The notes: generated by a model not told the origin, from the sequence alone. 64,000 nt of DNA from Chrysoporthe austroafricana (GCA_001051155.2 JYIP02000002.1:131583-195582), one strand, 5' to 3'. Positions 1 through 11,957 are shown, counted from the first letter of the stretch. Numbers and translations: made by a program.

Positions 1-1785
1 ACGATGGAGTGCAATCTCTCGAGTTGCTGTCCCGAATCTGAGGTCCGGTGAGGGCCAGACCCAGACGCGCTGCCTCCAAACCACTGCACGGCGGCGGACC
101 GATGGCGTCTTTAGAGGCCTGACGGACGATCGCCTGCCTATGCCATGGATCAAGGCCTTCAAACTCCAGCAGGCTGGGAAGAGCGTGGCGACTTCCGAGG
201 CGCAACCTCAGGAGCGCGATCTCCGCCCGCGGAGGATGAAGGACAGCTACCACAGGGTCGTTCTGCCTCTCGGCCAGGACCCTTGGCTCTCTGATCAGTA
301 CCTCAACAGCTCGGGCCATATCAGGTACTTGTGCAGGAACCCGTCTGTGTTGAGCAACCGGCCCGCTGACGTCGCGATTTGAGGCTGGGAACCATATTCA
401 TGGACTTGGATGCCCTCTCGGGCATTGTGGTCTACAAACACACCGGCCCAGGGGTGACTGTCGTCACTGCTGCGCTTGATCGTATCACGATAGCACATCC
501 GCTGACCGAGATCACGGACTTGGAATACAGCGGGCAGGTCACGTATGCCACCGGGAGGAGCAGTCTAGAGATCACATGTAGGGTCGCACGCGCAAGACCC
601 GAAGGGGAGCCCAGCAGGCCAGAGGACGTTCTCCTTACCTGTACCTTCACGATGGTTGCCCTGGACCCCGAGGCGAAGAAGCCCGTCAACGTGCCCCGCC
701 TCATCTGCGAGAACGAGGAGGAGGAGAGCATCTTCAGGGCCGGCGAGGCCAAGTCTCTGGCCAAGAGGGAGGTGTCGAAGATGTCCCTGCTGGCTACCGA
801 GCCTAACGATCCGGAGTCGGCTCTGATCCACCAGATCTGGCTCAAGCAGATCCAGTGGCATGATCCGAATGACAGCTCTCGGCAGCCACCAAACGTCGTC
901 GCCATGGCCCGCACACAGCTGTCCAGCGCGTCCATCATGCAGCCTCAGGTGACTGATCCACTCTGCCTGATATCAGGTTCCCGGCTCCAGTCCTCGCTCG
1001 TAGCTAACATGCGGCCCCCTTAAAACAGTATAGGAACAGACATCAGACGATGGTCTTTGGGGGCTTCCATCTCAAACAGACCTTCGAGCTCGCCTTCTGC
1101 GCTGCAGCCAGTTTCGCGCATGCGAGGCCTACATTCATAAGCGCTGATCCTTGTACTTTTCGCAACCCGGTGCCCATAGGCTCAGTCTTATATCTAACTG
1201 CTACGGTGGCCTATACCGATCCTCCTCTGGTATGTTCTTCGTCTTGGGCTCCGGCCCGGATCCTAGGCGTGTAAACGCCCCGTGGTGTGCTTCGAGATGA
1301 TTGCGCCTGCTAACTGCCAGGTGCACATCAGCTCGAGGAAGACGGCAGTGAACCGAGACAAAGTGACCCTTTGAAGCCCATGACACGTGTGCATGTTCGA
1401 GTCGACAGCAAAGTCAGAAGTAAGTAGTTGTGTTGCTTCGTTGGCTGATATTGCCCGCCCTGAACCTCCGGACAAGGATGCCGAATCTAGTCATGTCGAG
1501 ACCGCTTGAGTTGCTCTCGTGACATAGCCATCTTACATTTCGGGCTGTTGCTGACTTCGGGATACAGATGTTGAACATGGATATGCCAAATCGACCGGTC
1601 AATTCAACTACACCTTCTCAGTGCCAAAAGATATCAAAGTCATGCCGCATTCCTACTCGGAGTATATGATATACATCGACGCAAGAAGGAGAGTCAAATT
1701 AGGCGACATTCAGTCTCGTCAGGAGGAGACAGGCTCTGCGCTGGAGCGGAAGCAGCTCACCGACGACGCCAATCTCACCGAATAA
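1..1785 (+). CDS. ACOT9-like acyl-CoA thioesterase (5'-partial, five exons visible)
   Basis: Hotdog-fold acyl-CoA thioester hydrolase of the ACOT9-like fungal family, expected to cleave acyl-CoA to fatty acid and CoA, usually in mitochondria. The frame is open from base 2, so the gene starts left of the window. Exons I infer: 2-324, 384-948, 1029-1229, 1332-1419, 1568-1785; every junction keeps frame and has GT-AG ends. Family landmarks are DGVFRGLT near base 105, GRSS near 555, the FGG segment of the second hotdog domain near 1057, PVPIGS near 1170, and the conserved tail GQFNYTF followed by YSEYMIYIDARRR. The first domain looks roughly ten residues short after YKH compared with relatives I know, so activity is uncertain. 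The first visible Met, at 140, is internal to the conserved block and is unlikely to be the start. Confidence 0.8.
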
Positions 1786-2101
1786 TAGAGATCGCTGCGT
1801 TCCGGTCTCCTGGAAACACCAGGAGCTGGGGGATCCCGCTGGATAGATACGCCTTGAGGTCCTCGAGAGGGAGAGGCTTTTAGACTAGAGCATACTACCA
1901 AGACCCCATAATGTTAGACTTTCATTGGAGATCTCACTCTTAGAATGTTCCCCCGACGGTTGGGCATACTGCGCTCTGCTCACAGATCACGAGTTCCGCA
2001 TATTGGGAATTTGGCCTTACGTGAGATCCCTAGACGCCGGTGTGGACGCGATGCAACCAATTGCACATGGTCAAGGTCTCAAAGGACCGTAGTAGCATAG
2101 G
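1786..2101. other. Convergent 3' spacer
   Basis: Short region between the 3' ends of the thioesterase (+) and the MTHFS-like gene (-). It should hold both polyadenylation regions. I see no further gene or repeat. Confidence 0.5.
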
Positions 2102-2878
2102 CTAAGTACTCTTGAGTGCTGCCTTCGGTGACAGACTTTTCAGTTCCTGCAGCGGCGGGATGTCCTCCAGCATGCCAGCTGCTAGCCTGTCCCACATGAT
2201 TCCACATGTTGGCTTGCTGACGGCGTCTGCAGTGATGAGCCTCGTAGGCGTGATGATCAGGTCACACACCGTGTCAAATGGCTCGGGTATCAGTTCCTCG
2301 TTGAGCACCTGACAGTCGTGGACGATTGCGGCGGTGGTCGTGTTGGGATTGACGATTCCCACGGAGTAGAGCATCGCCCATTCCAGGTCGAAGAAGCCGT
2401 GGCCCTTTCCGAACCGGATGCCCTTCTCGTTGATTGCGCCCGTCCCGGTCACCATCAGCCCGATTTTCAGATCCATGGCGGCGATGTCGTGGAGGGCGAC
2501 TGGTCTGCCGATCTTCTCCATGCCATCCAGCGTAGCCGCATACTTGAACAGCCCCGGATCGATCTCCGCGGGATCCAGCAACCAGAATCCCCTGCGGATC
2601 CCATAGGTCGTGATCAGGATCTTGATGCCGGCGGCGAGCGTCTTCTCCCGTAGGTACTCGAGACAGTTATCCGGGGTGATGAAGACACATGTGCACTGGG
2701 TGAAGCAGGGCCGCGCCAGGAGAGTCTCGTTGGCGGCCTGCGAGCCCTCGAAGTCGGCGATGAAGCTCGAAAAGTCGAAGTGGAAGCGCGAGTCCGGAAT
2801 GGCAACTTTGCGCAGCTCTGCCCATATTCTTGAGCGAACCGCAGCCTTGTGATCGACACCGTCCTGAGCGAGAGACAT
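2102..2878 (-). CDS. 5-formyltetrahydrofolate cyclo-ligase family protein (MTHFS/MTHFSD-like)
   Basis: Single-exon gene for a 258-residue protein of the 5-formyltetrahydrofolate cyclo-ligase superfamily. Classical members convert 5-formyl-THF to 5,10-methenyl-THF with ATP. The N-terminal VRSRIWAELRKVAIPDSRFH block, the GIRFGKGHGFFDLEWAML loop (the phosphate and folate-binding region of the fold) and the later DTVCDLIITPTRLI segment all match. The loop has GFFDLEW where bacterial enzymes have a GxGYYDR-like sequence, so this resembles the MTHFSD-type branch, whose biochemical role is not settled. The start at 2878 is the first Met of the open frame and gives a family-typical N-terminus. It converges with the thioesterase. 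Confidence 0.8.
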   Translation of the reverse strand: MSLAQDGVDHKAAVRSRIWAELRKVAIPDSRFHFDFSSFIADFEGSQAANETLLARPCFTQCTCVFITPDNCLEYLREKTLAAGIKILITTYGIRRGFWLLDPAEIDPGLFKYAATLDGMEKIGRPVALHDIAAMDLKIGLMVTGTGAINEKGIRFGKGHGFFDLEWAMLYSVGIVNPNTTTAAIVHDCQVLNEELIPEPFDTVCDLIITPTRLITADAVSKPTCGIMWDRLAAGMLEDIPPLQELKSLSPKAALKST

Positions 2879-4889
2879 CCTGCCCGATATGCGCAGGCCT
2901 AGTGGAGGGGGGCATTAACCGTGTAGATGATCTTCCTCGGGTTACAGCAATTACTGCAGTAATTACCTGAAGGGTGCCAGTGAGTGCCAGGTCGTCGGAA
3001 CGGGGCCGGAAAGAGATCGTTGAGCCCAGGTAAAATCTGCCTGGCGCCCATCCGTAGCTGGGTCGGTCGAAGACTTCCGCGATTTTCCGTAGCTCCTCGA
3101 CGGTTGGCAAGCCCTGCAGTCTCGGAACATTGCCTGGCTACTGCGTGTCAAGGCGATCACAGCTCTACTTGGGTGTGCCAACCCAACCCCGCGTGCCTGG
3201 CTGCCACGTTACCGGCTGGCTGGGTAGACGACGGATTGGTGACCCAGGCGGTTGGATCCAGGGGGTGGATACCACAGACGTACGTCTGCTGTGCGTCTGC
3301 ATGGGCGCAGTCCCCTTCCCGCGCGTGGTACTGTACAAGCCCACCCCCCTACATGACGCGGGCGGGCCGGCGGCGGGCGATATGGCATTTGGGCCCGGTG
3401 ATGGAAATGTGTCAAGGCCGTTTCTAGCGGCAGATACCAGATACCAGACATCAGCTGGTTAGGGAAACGCCGGACGCCGCAGCCAAGCTAGCTGGGCGTT
3501 AGCAAGCAGTCCTCGGATATGAGCGGTGGAGGTCCGTCTCAGGCCAATCAATATGCCTCCGAGGCTCCGAGTCAAGTGCTGTCTTACGTCGACGAGACAC
3601 TCAGGGCTAAACCCTATGATAACGGTCTGGATGAGACGTGGGCGCTACACTATGTCCGGCAGCGGGGGATCAACAGGGCACCCGTCTTGGGAGACATGTC
3701 GCTCCGGGAGAGAGACCATAGTATCTCTGTACCCTGGGCTCCTTTGACATTCTCGTCGTGAGGTGAGGCTCCTCTCCGGTACCCACAGGGCAGGAGATGA
3801 CGGTCCTCGACGGCGTGGCGCGAGGTACGGGCGTGGAGACCGAGACAAGGACCAGGAATCGAGCTTCCCAAATGGCCGCCGAAGTCGAGCCTTATGCCAT
3901 CGGAAGGCAATCCTCGCGGCCTCGCAGAAGGCTTCATGCCGCACGCTCTCGTCCTGTGCGCCAGGCCAGCTGCCACCTCACAGGAGCCACCAGAGGCGTG
4001 CAGAGGCCTTATCTGGCTCGACGCCCACGCCCAAAAGAGACGGGCGGTCCGCTATCTCTGCAGGATGGACCACCATGCCAATCAGGGGCCGTCTCGATCG
4101 ATTACAGCTCCCTAGTCCGGCTTAGCAGGGATCGCCGCCAACCCGGACGGCAGAAATTTTCGTGCTCGACGGCGGCAGAGGGCTGCGCTTTATCGCCGCC
4201 CGTCCCCTGGCAGGTACAGGAGGGAGCACTCTCTTCAGGAGCCTCCTGGCTGTCATGTCCAGGCTGACGTATACAGAACACTAGGAACTGATACTTTATC
4301 TGCCAAGCAAATGTGCCATCCGCGAGGCGCGATGATAACAATAGTCTCGTGGTCCAGACGGGCCTCTCTCGGGCCGAGTGCGTGGTAATATCTCCCCATG
4401 AGTCTTTTGCATTACCACCCCTGCTGCGCGCACCTTATCGCCGCTGTGGACCAAGATCCTGGATTCTCACAGGCCAGAAAAGATACGGGACGGACCCCCA
4501 TCCTAGTCTTGCGATGGTTTGGGAAAGGATGTACTGTACTTGGTGTCGGTCCCCATAGTTCCCAGAGCTGTTTAAGATTCAAAAGTAGGGTCCTGTCCGG
4601 CCCTTCAGAATCACTCTGAATCATGTCTTGTCTTTTTTTCCCCCTCCCCTATTCCCACCACACGCGTCACGCGACAGCACAATCTGTCGAGCGCTGATCG
4701 GAGTTGAGCCGAGCTGGGTCGAGAGTTGAGCTGCCCAGTCCAGTCCCGAAGCCCAACGAGGTACGGCTCACGGCTTCTCACCCACGCCTGCAGCACCGTA
4801 CCGGTCCTGTCATCCAGCCTCTCTCGACGATCTTCGAGGCCCGTCTCTCACACAGGAGAACCCCCCCCCCAGGCAAAGCATCGGCGACA
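2879..4889. other. Gene-poor spacer upstream of the MFS gene
   Basis: About 2 kb with only short, mutually overlapping frames in all six readings and no recognisable domain. One plus-strand frame at 3519-3761 ends at a GTGAGG donor-like site, but I could not extend it to a convincing gene. A C run of about 12 lies just before 4871, in the leader of the transporter. The MFS promoter should lie in the last few hundred bases. Confidence 0.45.
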
Positions 4890-6657
4890 ATGGCAGCACA
4901 CCCGCCCGTGGCCGAGAAGGAGAAGGGGGATGTCGAGAAGGCGGCCCCCCACAGCCCGGACGACAGCAGCGAGGTCGCCGACTCGACCCTCGCCGCCCTG
5001 CAGCGCGTCAAGACCGCCGACGAGCATCACCCCATGCACTGGAGCTCCTTCAAGAAGTGGTTCATCGTCTTCTGGTACTGCCTGCTGCAGGTCTTCGTCA
5101 CCCTCACGACCACCACCTATGTCAGCGCCGAGTTCCTCGTCGAGGAGCAATATGGCTGCACCCCCCAGGTCGCCGCCCTCGGCCAGTCCATGTTCATCAT
5201 CGGGACGGCCATCGGGCCAGCCTTCCTCGGGCCCCTCTCGTACGTCCCCCGTCCACCGTTGCACTCTCGTCCGCCCTGCCTCGTGCCGCCTGCTGCTGGT
5301 CGGCGGCGACGCTGTGCGACGTTGCATGCGGCACCCTGCCGCCTCGTCACACCCCCCTTCCCCCCCATGGATGAATTCCCATGTGCTGACCCGGCGGCTT
5401 TCCTCTCTCTCTCATAGTGATATTGGCGGGCGCAAGTGGGTCTATGTCGTGGCCATCTTCGTCTACGCCATCCTGAACATCGGCTGCGCCAAGGCGCTCA
5501 ACCTGCCCATGCTCATCATCTTCCAGTTCCTCTGCGGAACGGCCGGCAGCGTGGCGCTGTGCAACGTCGCCGGCACGATTGCCGACCTGTTTGGTGACTC
5601 GGATGGCGCCGGCCAGCCCATGGCCCTCTTCGTGGCCTCCGCCAACACCGGCCCGAGTCTCGGATCGCCCGTGGGCGAGTGGATCGCCGACAACGTCAAT
5701 ATGGGGCTCCCCTGGATCTTCTGGATCAACGTCATCATCGGCGCCGCGTTCGCGCTGGGCATGTGCTTCCTGCCGGAGACGCTGCCGCGGATCGTCATCT
5801 CCAGGGCCGTCAAGAAGCACCAGTCCACCAACCCGGAGGAGGTGGCGGTCGCTGAGGAGCAGATCGACGTGGTCAAGGAGATGAGGTTCGTCACGACCAT
5901 GGCCCTGCGCATCATGGTGACCGAGCCCATCGTGATCTTCCTCGGCCTCTACAACGGCTTTGCCTATGGCCTGCTGTTCCTGTACCTGGACGGCGTGTTT
6001 GATGTCTTTGTGTTCAACAACGGCCTCTCGTAAGTTGAAACCACCCCCCTCCCCTCCTTTCCCCCTCCCCTTCCAGACGGCTCTTGATCTCGATGGGCGC
6101 CGAGCAGGGTCCTGACCCGGGAAACCTACAGGTACATCGCTGCGGACCTCACCTACCTGAACTTCGTCGTCGGCGTGGCCATCATGTTCTGCATCGTCCC
6201 CCTGCAGACCTGGCTCTACAAGCGCGACCGGCTCAAGCACGGCACGAACCGCCCCGAGGCGCGGTTCCTCACCTCGCTGGTGGGCGTCTGGGGGTTCCCC
6301 ATCTCGCTGCTGTGGTTCGCCTTCACCGACGACGGCAGCGTCAGCTTCTGGTCCCCCGTCCTGGCCGGCGGTCTGCTCGCCATCTGCGACCCCTTCCTGT
6401 GGCTGGCCATGCTGAACTACCTGACCGACTCGTACCCCAACGTCGCGGCGTCCGCGGTCGCGGCGTTCCTGATCCCCAGCTTCCTGATCGCCGCCGGGTG
6501 CGCCCACGCAGGTATCGCCATGTTTGAAAACATGACCACCAAGTGGGCGATGGCGACGCTGGGCTTCATCTCGTTCGGCCTGGTCGCGCTGGTGTACATC
6601 CTGTACTTCTTTGGCCCCCAGATCAGGGCGAGGTCCAAGCTAGCCCGGAAGTTCTAG
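4890..6657 (+). CDS. MFS drug:H+ antiporter-like transporter
   Basis: Plasma-membrane major facilitator superfamily transporter of the fungal DHA1 (multidrug/FLR1-like) type. Exons 4890-5239, 5418-6029 and 6132-6657 give 495 residues. The start ATG at 4890 lies in a good context (ACAATGG). A charged cytosolic N-terminus of about 55 residues precedes the first membrane span (FIVFWYCLLQVFVTLTTTTY). MFS motif A, PLSDIGGRKWVY, lies at residues 115-126, split by the first intron after PL and two bases of the Ser codon. Glycine-rich helices follow (GPSLGSPVGEW, then PETLPR at the end of helix 6, the usual position of the central loop). About 12 spans are visible. The substrate cannot be told from sequence. 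It stands alone, with no adjoining biosynthetic genes. Confidence 0.9.
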
Positions 6658-7570
6658 AGGAGGCCTCGGCCGTGTAGATGTTGTGTCGTGTTAATTTTAT
6701 AGCCCGGTATGGGACGTGTTCATAAAAAATGCAATAGAGAAACATCACATTGATACCCGAGACTGGTGGCGAGATGGTAATGGGCGAAACCGTGCTCTCT
6801 GTGTCCATCTAAATCTCCCTGCTGCCCAGCCAACAAGACCAGATAATAAGTTGTATGTCGACATGTTCTCCAGAAGGCCTCCTGGGGTAGAGGAAGAGCG
6901 CCTGGACTAGGACCAGAGATCGTCCACATCCCCTCGAGGAGCCCATCTCACCTCTTGGTCGGATCCTGCTCCCCAAGCCGGTGGAAACGTATGCTGCTCT
7001 GGTGCCCTGAGCATGAGACACCCGATGCTGGATGTCTTGGGGGGGCGAGCAAGAGGGAGAGAGGGAGACCAGGGCGAAGAGATGCGCGTAAGTCCAAGAG
7101 GGCGGGGCGGGTGAGGTAGGTGCTGCATTGGCCAGTGTGCCCTAGAGCTGCGGCCTCTGCCCTCCAGGTACTATGGTAGGTGCTGGTGCTGGTGCTGTCC
7201 CAGGCCCCGTCCCAAGCCCTGTCCCAGGCCCTGTGGCACGCTGCGCTGCGGGCCGGCGGCTAAGGCTGCAGGCGCAAGGGCCCCTGAGCGCCCAGCGCCA
7301 AGCGCCCAGCGCCACACGCCAATCAGTACCGGGTACAGGCCTCAGCGATTCCGCAACCTGTGGCGTAGCGCTCAACACCGCCCAAACCTTTTTTTTTTTT
7401 CTTTTCCTTTTTTTCTGCCGCATCTTTTGATCGCCGCAGCATTCCTACAACGGCCCTGCCCCGCCCCCTCTCCTCTCAACAGCGCAAGTTGTGACCGAAC
7501 CTCCACCACCGGCGAGGTAGAATTGGACCTATTAGCCATCGTCAACCATATCTGGCACACGATCATCGCC
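6658..7570. other. Spacer upstream of RRP1
   Basis: No gene seen. The right part contains GGTGCTGGTGCTG and CCAGGCCC-type short repeats (7160-7235) and a pyrimidine-rich run of T with occasional C at 7388-7412, which probably belongs to the RRP1 promoter or leader. Confidence 0.5.
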
Positions 7571-8656
7571 ATGGCTTCGCAGGAGAAGTCCATGCCGTTC
7601 ATCAAGAACATGGCATCGAGTGGTGAGCATCTCCGTCCCCGTGCTGCAGTCCACCAGCCCCCCCCCCACCCCCCCCCCCCCAAAAAGAAAAAGGAATAGA
7701 AAAGGGGAAGAAGAAGAGGGGTGTATGCGAGCTGACCAGCTCTAACCCGCTCATGAAATACAGACCGCAAAGCCCGCGAGCAGGCCCTGGCCTCCCTGAG
7801 CACGTTCCTCTCCGCGAAGCACATCTCCTCCTCGCTCTCGACCCTCGACGTCCTCAAGCTCTGGAAGGGCCTCTTCTACGCCCTGTGGATGTGCGACCGC
7901 CCGCTGCCCCAGCAGCAGCTCTGCAGGGACCTCTCGGAGCTTGTCTGGGTCCTGCCGCCGGGCGCCGCCGGGCCCTGGCTGCGGGGCTTCTGGGCCACCA
8001 TGGCCCGCGAGTGGACGACGGGGATCGACGTGCTGCGGATGGAGAAGTTCCTGCTTCTGGTGCGGCGGGTGCTGGGCGTGAGCCTGGTGTGGGCGCAGGC
8101 GCGGGAGCCCGAGGGGAAGCAGGCGCAGAGGAAGCCGGCCAGGGGCGCCAGGAAGCGGACCGCCGACGGCGAGGCGGTGGCGGGCGACAGGAAGCCCAGG
8201 GTCAGGTGGGACGCGGACAGGGCCGAGCAGATTCTCGGCTTGCTGGCGGACTGGCCCTTCCGGCCCGACGAGGAGAGCAGGCGGGAGTCGGACGAGGACG
8301 GCCTGATGCCCAAGATCGTCCCCGTCGGGCTCAAGCTGCACGCCCTGGACATCTGGGTTGACGAAGCCGAGAGGGCGGGCATGCTTGAGGAGGAGGAGGA
8401 GGAGGCGGCGGCGGCGAACGAGGGCGCGGCGGGGGCGGTCGGAAAGAAGGACGAGGGCACGCTGTCTGGAAGGGAGGTCCTGCAGCGCATCAACGACCTG
8501 GTCGACACCCTGCACGCGGAGACGCTCAGCACCGCAGTGCGGATACGGTCCAAGGACTCGCTGGCTGACGACCGCCTGCCCTGGAACCAGGGCCAGGGAG
8601 ACGAGGCGGGCGATGACGAGGAGGAGGAGGAGGTGTGGGGCGGCCTGGGGGACTGA
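7571..8656 (+). CDS. RRP1: Ribosomal RNA processing protein 1 (Rrp1/Nop52)
   Basis: Nucleolar Nop52-family factor needed for 27S pre-rRNA processing and 60S subunit assembly. Two exons: 7571-7622 (17 codons plus one base) and 7764-8656, giving 314 residues. The N-terminus MPFIKNMASSDRKAREQAL, the LSTLDVLKLWKGLFYALWMCDRPLPQQ block (about residues 36-64) and the later WATMAREWTTGIDVLRMEKFL helix are the family hallmarks of the helical-repeat Nop52 domain. The C-terminus is charged, with a Glu run (GAGGAGGAG codons near 8387) and another acidic patch before the stop. Basic residues around 8100-8210 would serve nucleolar targeting. The 141-nt intron carries a C/A homopolymer stretch (7663-7695). 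It ends tail-to-tail with the lipid kinase. Confidence 0.88.
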
Positions 8657-9213
8657 GCACCAGGTTCGCTCGGGGCAGACCTGAGATGAGATGGGTCCAA
8701 GATACATACAACCACCCCGATCCCGGAAGGAAAGGAGGGACTGCTTTTTCAAGGCATGGCGTTGGCGTTCACGGCTGATCCGGGCGGACGGGCAGCGCGG
8801 CATGGTGAAATCGTGTGATAGATACCCTGACCTGAGCATCGGCATCCAAGGAATCTATTAATTCATTATCTGAACTAAATACTCTTATCTATCCGTCCAA
8901 GTCCAACGCCCCTCTCTGATAGACGGAGTCAGAAGGCGAGATGCGACCAATGTCTGATCGATTCCATACGCAGCCAGTTTCTGCTGTAACGCCATACCTG
9001 AATATACCAGATCGCCCTCCCCGCTGCGCTCCTCATCTCCTGCCATCTATTGTATGGGTATCACTTTCTCTGGGCTCTGGTCTGCTCACCACAAGACGGC
9101 GAGCAGGATGCAGGCCGGGAATACGCTCCCCAGGAGGAGGTGGTACTGAAGCTTCCTTCCTCCAGCAGCGACCCGCCTCGTGCGCCATCCTCACACGATG
9201 GATGCTCGTTCGT
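8657..9213. other. Convergent 3' spacer
   Basis: Between the 3' ends of RRP1 (+) and the lipid kinase (-). No convincing frame or repeat. The AT-richer patch at 8850-8895 is a likely 3' processing region. Confidence 0.5.
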
Positions 9214-11009
9214 TCACGCCATCAGCCGCTGGCTTGTGGTGACCTTGTCCCAGTTCTTCGGGCCGGGCGCTTCGATCGCGCCTCTCTTCGTGATGACCAT
9301 GCCCAGGCCCGGGTGGACCTCGGCCTGGAACGGCTCGAACGGCACCTTCTCGCCGTCGATGCTGATATACCCGTCCCGGTACTTGGGGGCGATGCGGAAC
9401 GCCGACACCTTGAAGTACTTGACGAGCGGGTGGTCGATGAACGTGTTGTCGCCGGCGGACAGGAGCAGGCCGAGGACCTTGGAGAGGGGGACGTCGGCGT
9501 CGAGCATGTAGACGTCCAGGAAGCCGTCGTTCATCAGGGCGGCGTTGAACATGAGCGCGTCGGGGGCCATCCAGGCGAGCTAGAAGGAGGGGGGAGAAGG
9601 AGTCAGGATCAGCCTCTCGCGGTCTAGGAGCCGCCGCAGGTCACTCACATTGCCGGTGAAGATGGTCCCCATCCTGTCAGCATCCACCCTGACCCAGTCC
9701 TCGGGCAGCTTGTCGCCGACGGTGCCGTACCTCAGGGGCGGCAGGCCGTCGTCGTCGGGCGGGGCGTCGTCGGGCGGGGCGTCGCCGTCGGACCTGGCCG
9801 CGGGGTCGTCGTCGCCGGCGGCGGCGCGAGAGACCGTCGAGGTGTTAGAGGCGTCGGCCTCGCCCGCGATGCTGCCCTCCCTGTGCCGCCTGTAGTGCTC
9901 CCGCACGCCGTCCTTGTGCTCGACCTCCATCTTGACGTACAGGTCGCAGGGGTACTCCTTCTTCCGGAGGATGCGGGTGATGGCGCCGTAGGTGAAGCGG
10001 GCCTCGCCCATCCAGCGCAGGTGCTCGGTGGCCAGGTCCGCCTCGGCCATGACGCCGAGGGTCTGGCTGAGGAAGGACAGGGTGCGGGTGGGGCCCTGGG
10101 TGATGCTGACGAGGTCCATGGGGGTGGGCACGCCCTTGACGATGGCCAGGGCGGCGAGGGAGGGCCGGTGGGTGCCGAAGACGTTGCAGGCGAGGGCGTT
10201 GCCGCTGCCGCAGGGCACGTGGGCGACGGCGATCTTGTGGAGGGCGCGGCGCGCGTCAGGCCGGCTGCCCAGGCCGTTGTAGACCTCGTAGGCCAGCCCG
10301 TCGCCGCTGCAGGGGACGACGATGTCGAAGGCGTCGATGTCCATCTGACGCACCAGGTCCAGCGCCTCCCCCGGGCGCGTGGTCGTGTGGATCGTCATGG
10401 GCATGCGCGCGGCCTCGAAGATGGGGCGGACGTCGTGGTCCCACTTCCGCTGGGCGCCGCCGGGCCCGGCGTGTGGGTTGACGAGCACGTAGGCCTTCTT
10501 GCGGCGCGGCGCCGAGCCGTATGCGCGGGCCATCAGGGCGTCGGCCCACTTCGCGATGACGTCTGCGGGGGGAAACAGGCTCTCGTCGCTGCCGGCCGGG
10601 GCGGCCGAGAGGGACAGCCTGGCGGCCCGCAGCTGCACGTCGGTGACGTTCTCGGCGTACTCGACGGTCAGGGTGCGCTGGTCCTGGGAGAGCTCGGCCC
10701 AGAGGATGTTGTAGAGCGGGATGGAGCGCGGCGTGCCGGGTCTTCGCGAGGAGCCTGACTCCCGGGCCGAGGGCGCCGGGGCGTCAGTCAGCCGGTGTCT
10801 GCCAGCAGCGGTCTGGGAGGAGGGGGAGGGTAGTCACCGGGCGGTCAGGCCTCTGGTGCAGGAGACTCACCCGGGGCGCAGGGCAGACAGCCCCTGCTGC
10901 TCTTCCTGCGGCCCTCTGTCTTGCCATCTGTGCAGTCACCCGGTCATCAGCGGACGTCGTCGTCGTAGTCGTCGTCGGCCCGGGCCAGGCTGGGCGCCCG
11001 CACCAGGAC

Positions 11010-11048
<39 letters not shown>

Positions 11049-11173
11049 TGTGTACCTTGAACCAGCAGGGAGTCGCCCTCGATGCTGAGGGAGACGTTGC
11101 TGCCGAGGCGCAGGGTGTGGCCCGGGGTCGGGGCCGGGGCCTCGAGCTCGAGCTCGGGCGCCTGCTGGGGCAT
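9214..11173 (-). CDS. Sphingoid long-chain-base kinase (Lcb4-like)
   Basis: Diacylglycerol-kinase-fold lipid kinase that phosphorylates sphingoid bases to their 1-phosphates at membranes. Exons on the minus strand: 11173-11056, 10927-10871, 10754-9649, 9579-9214, giving 548 residues with all junctions in frame. Key motifs: VNPHAGPGGAQRKW (nucleotide-binding), PCSGDGLAYEVYNGLGSR (the GGDG/SGDG catalytic motif), PCGSGNALA, and GNLAWMAPDALMF formed across the last intron. The 57-nt second exon adds a basic, Cys-containing segment (RRKSSRGCLPCAP) before SIPLYNILWAEL. Comparable Cys clusters in fungal relatives are thought to be lipidated. An acidic, low-complexity insert (about 9740-9860) sits in the middle. 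Exon 2 and the start are inferred from splice phase. Intron 1 carries a GT microsatellite. Confidence 0.85.
11012..11047. repeat. (GT)n microsatellite in lipid-kinase intron 1
   Basis: Uninterrupted GT dinucleotides immediately downstream (on the minus strand) of the first donor site of the sphingoid-base kinase. The run starts within about ten bases of the donor, so length change could affect splicing. Confidence 0.9.
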
Positions 11174-11871
11174 GATGGAACGGAGCCGGTGCCCTGTGCT
11201 GCCTGCCTGTCGTCCCCGCCGAGGAGAGCGGATGCGCCGGCGCCTGCGACTGCGACCCAGCGCCTTCCAGTGCTCGGGCAGCAGGCTCAGGCGGTCGGTG
11301 GGCCGGGGAGCCGGGCTGGTCTCGCCTGCGATACGCGGCGGCGTCGAGGTGTCCTGGGACGCTCCCGGGGGAAGCAGGACGCTAGAGATTACACAGAGGT
11401 CTGAGGAGGGGACGTAGGACGTACGGGCCACGGGCCAGACGAGGAGGAACGAGTGACTGTATTTCTGATTATGGTATGTACACGAGCTGCTTCGTGGCAG
11501 AGGAGGAGGAGGACGAGGAGGTGGAGCAGGTGGAGGAGGAGGAGGAGGAGGAGGAGAGGGGGGAGAAAAATAAAATAAAGAAGGCCAGGGTCCAGGGCGA
11601 GGGTGTGTGAGGTGTGAGGTGTGAGGTGTATACGGATCCCATGTGCCGCCGTAGCGTGTGCAGGTACCACCAGGTGCAGATACCAGGTGCCAGGTACCGG
11701 GTACCAGATGCCAGAGTACACATCATGCAGGCCACGGGCTGAGCCGTACTTTGACGATAAGTAGCGGATCCAAAGACTACATAGTACAACACCAGCCAGC
11801 AGCCCAGGGCGGACCTGGGCCAACCGAGGCCCAACCGATGTCATCTTACTTGCAATCAATCCTATCTACTA

Positions 11872-11895
11872 TGTATCTATGTATGTATGTATGTA

Positions 11896-11957
<62 letters not shown>
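11872..11957. repeat. Compound (ATGT)n(CTGT)n tetranucleotide array
   Basis: About five ATGT/TATG units run straight into roughly 15 CTGT units. It is one of the longest simple arrays in the window and would be expected to vary in length between strains. Confidence 0.9.

Noticed and set aside
3519..3850. Possible small plus-strand gene starting MSGGGPSQANQY with a GTGAGG donor
   Set aside because: The frame has some protein-like character, but no acceptor gave a recognisable continuation and no family came to mind; too weak to list.
5347..6507. 386-codon minus-strand frame
   Set aside because: Antisense of the MFS exons and introns; charged low-complexity composition typical of a shadow frame.
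9883..10758. 291-codon plus-strand frame
   Set aside because: Antisense shadow of the sphingoid-base kinase; Gly/Val/Ala-rich with no domain.
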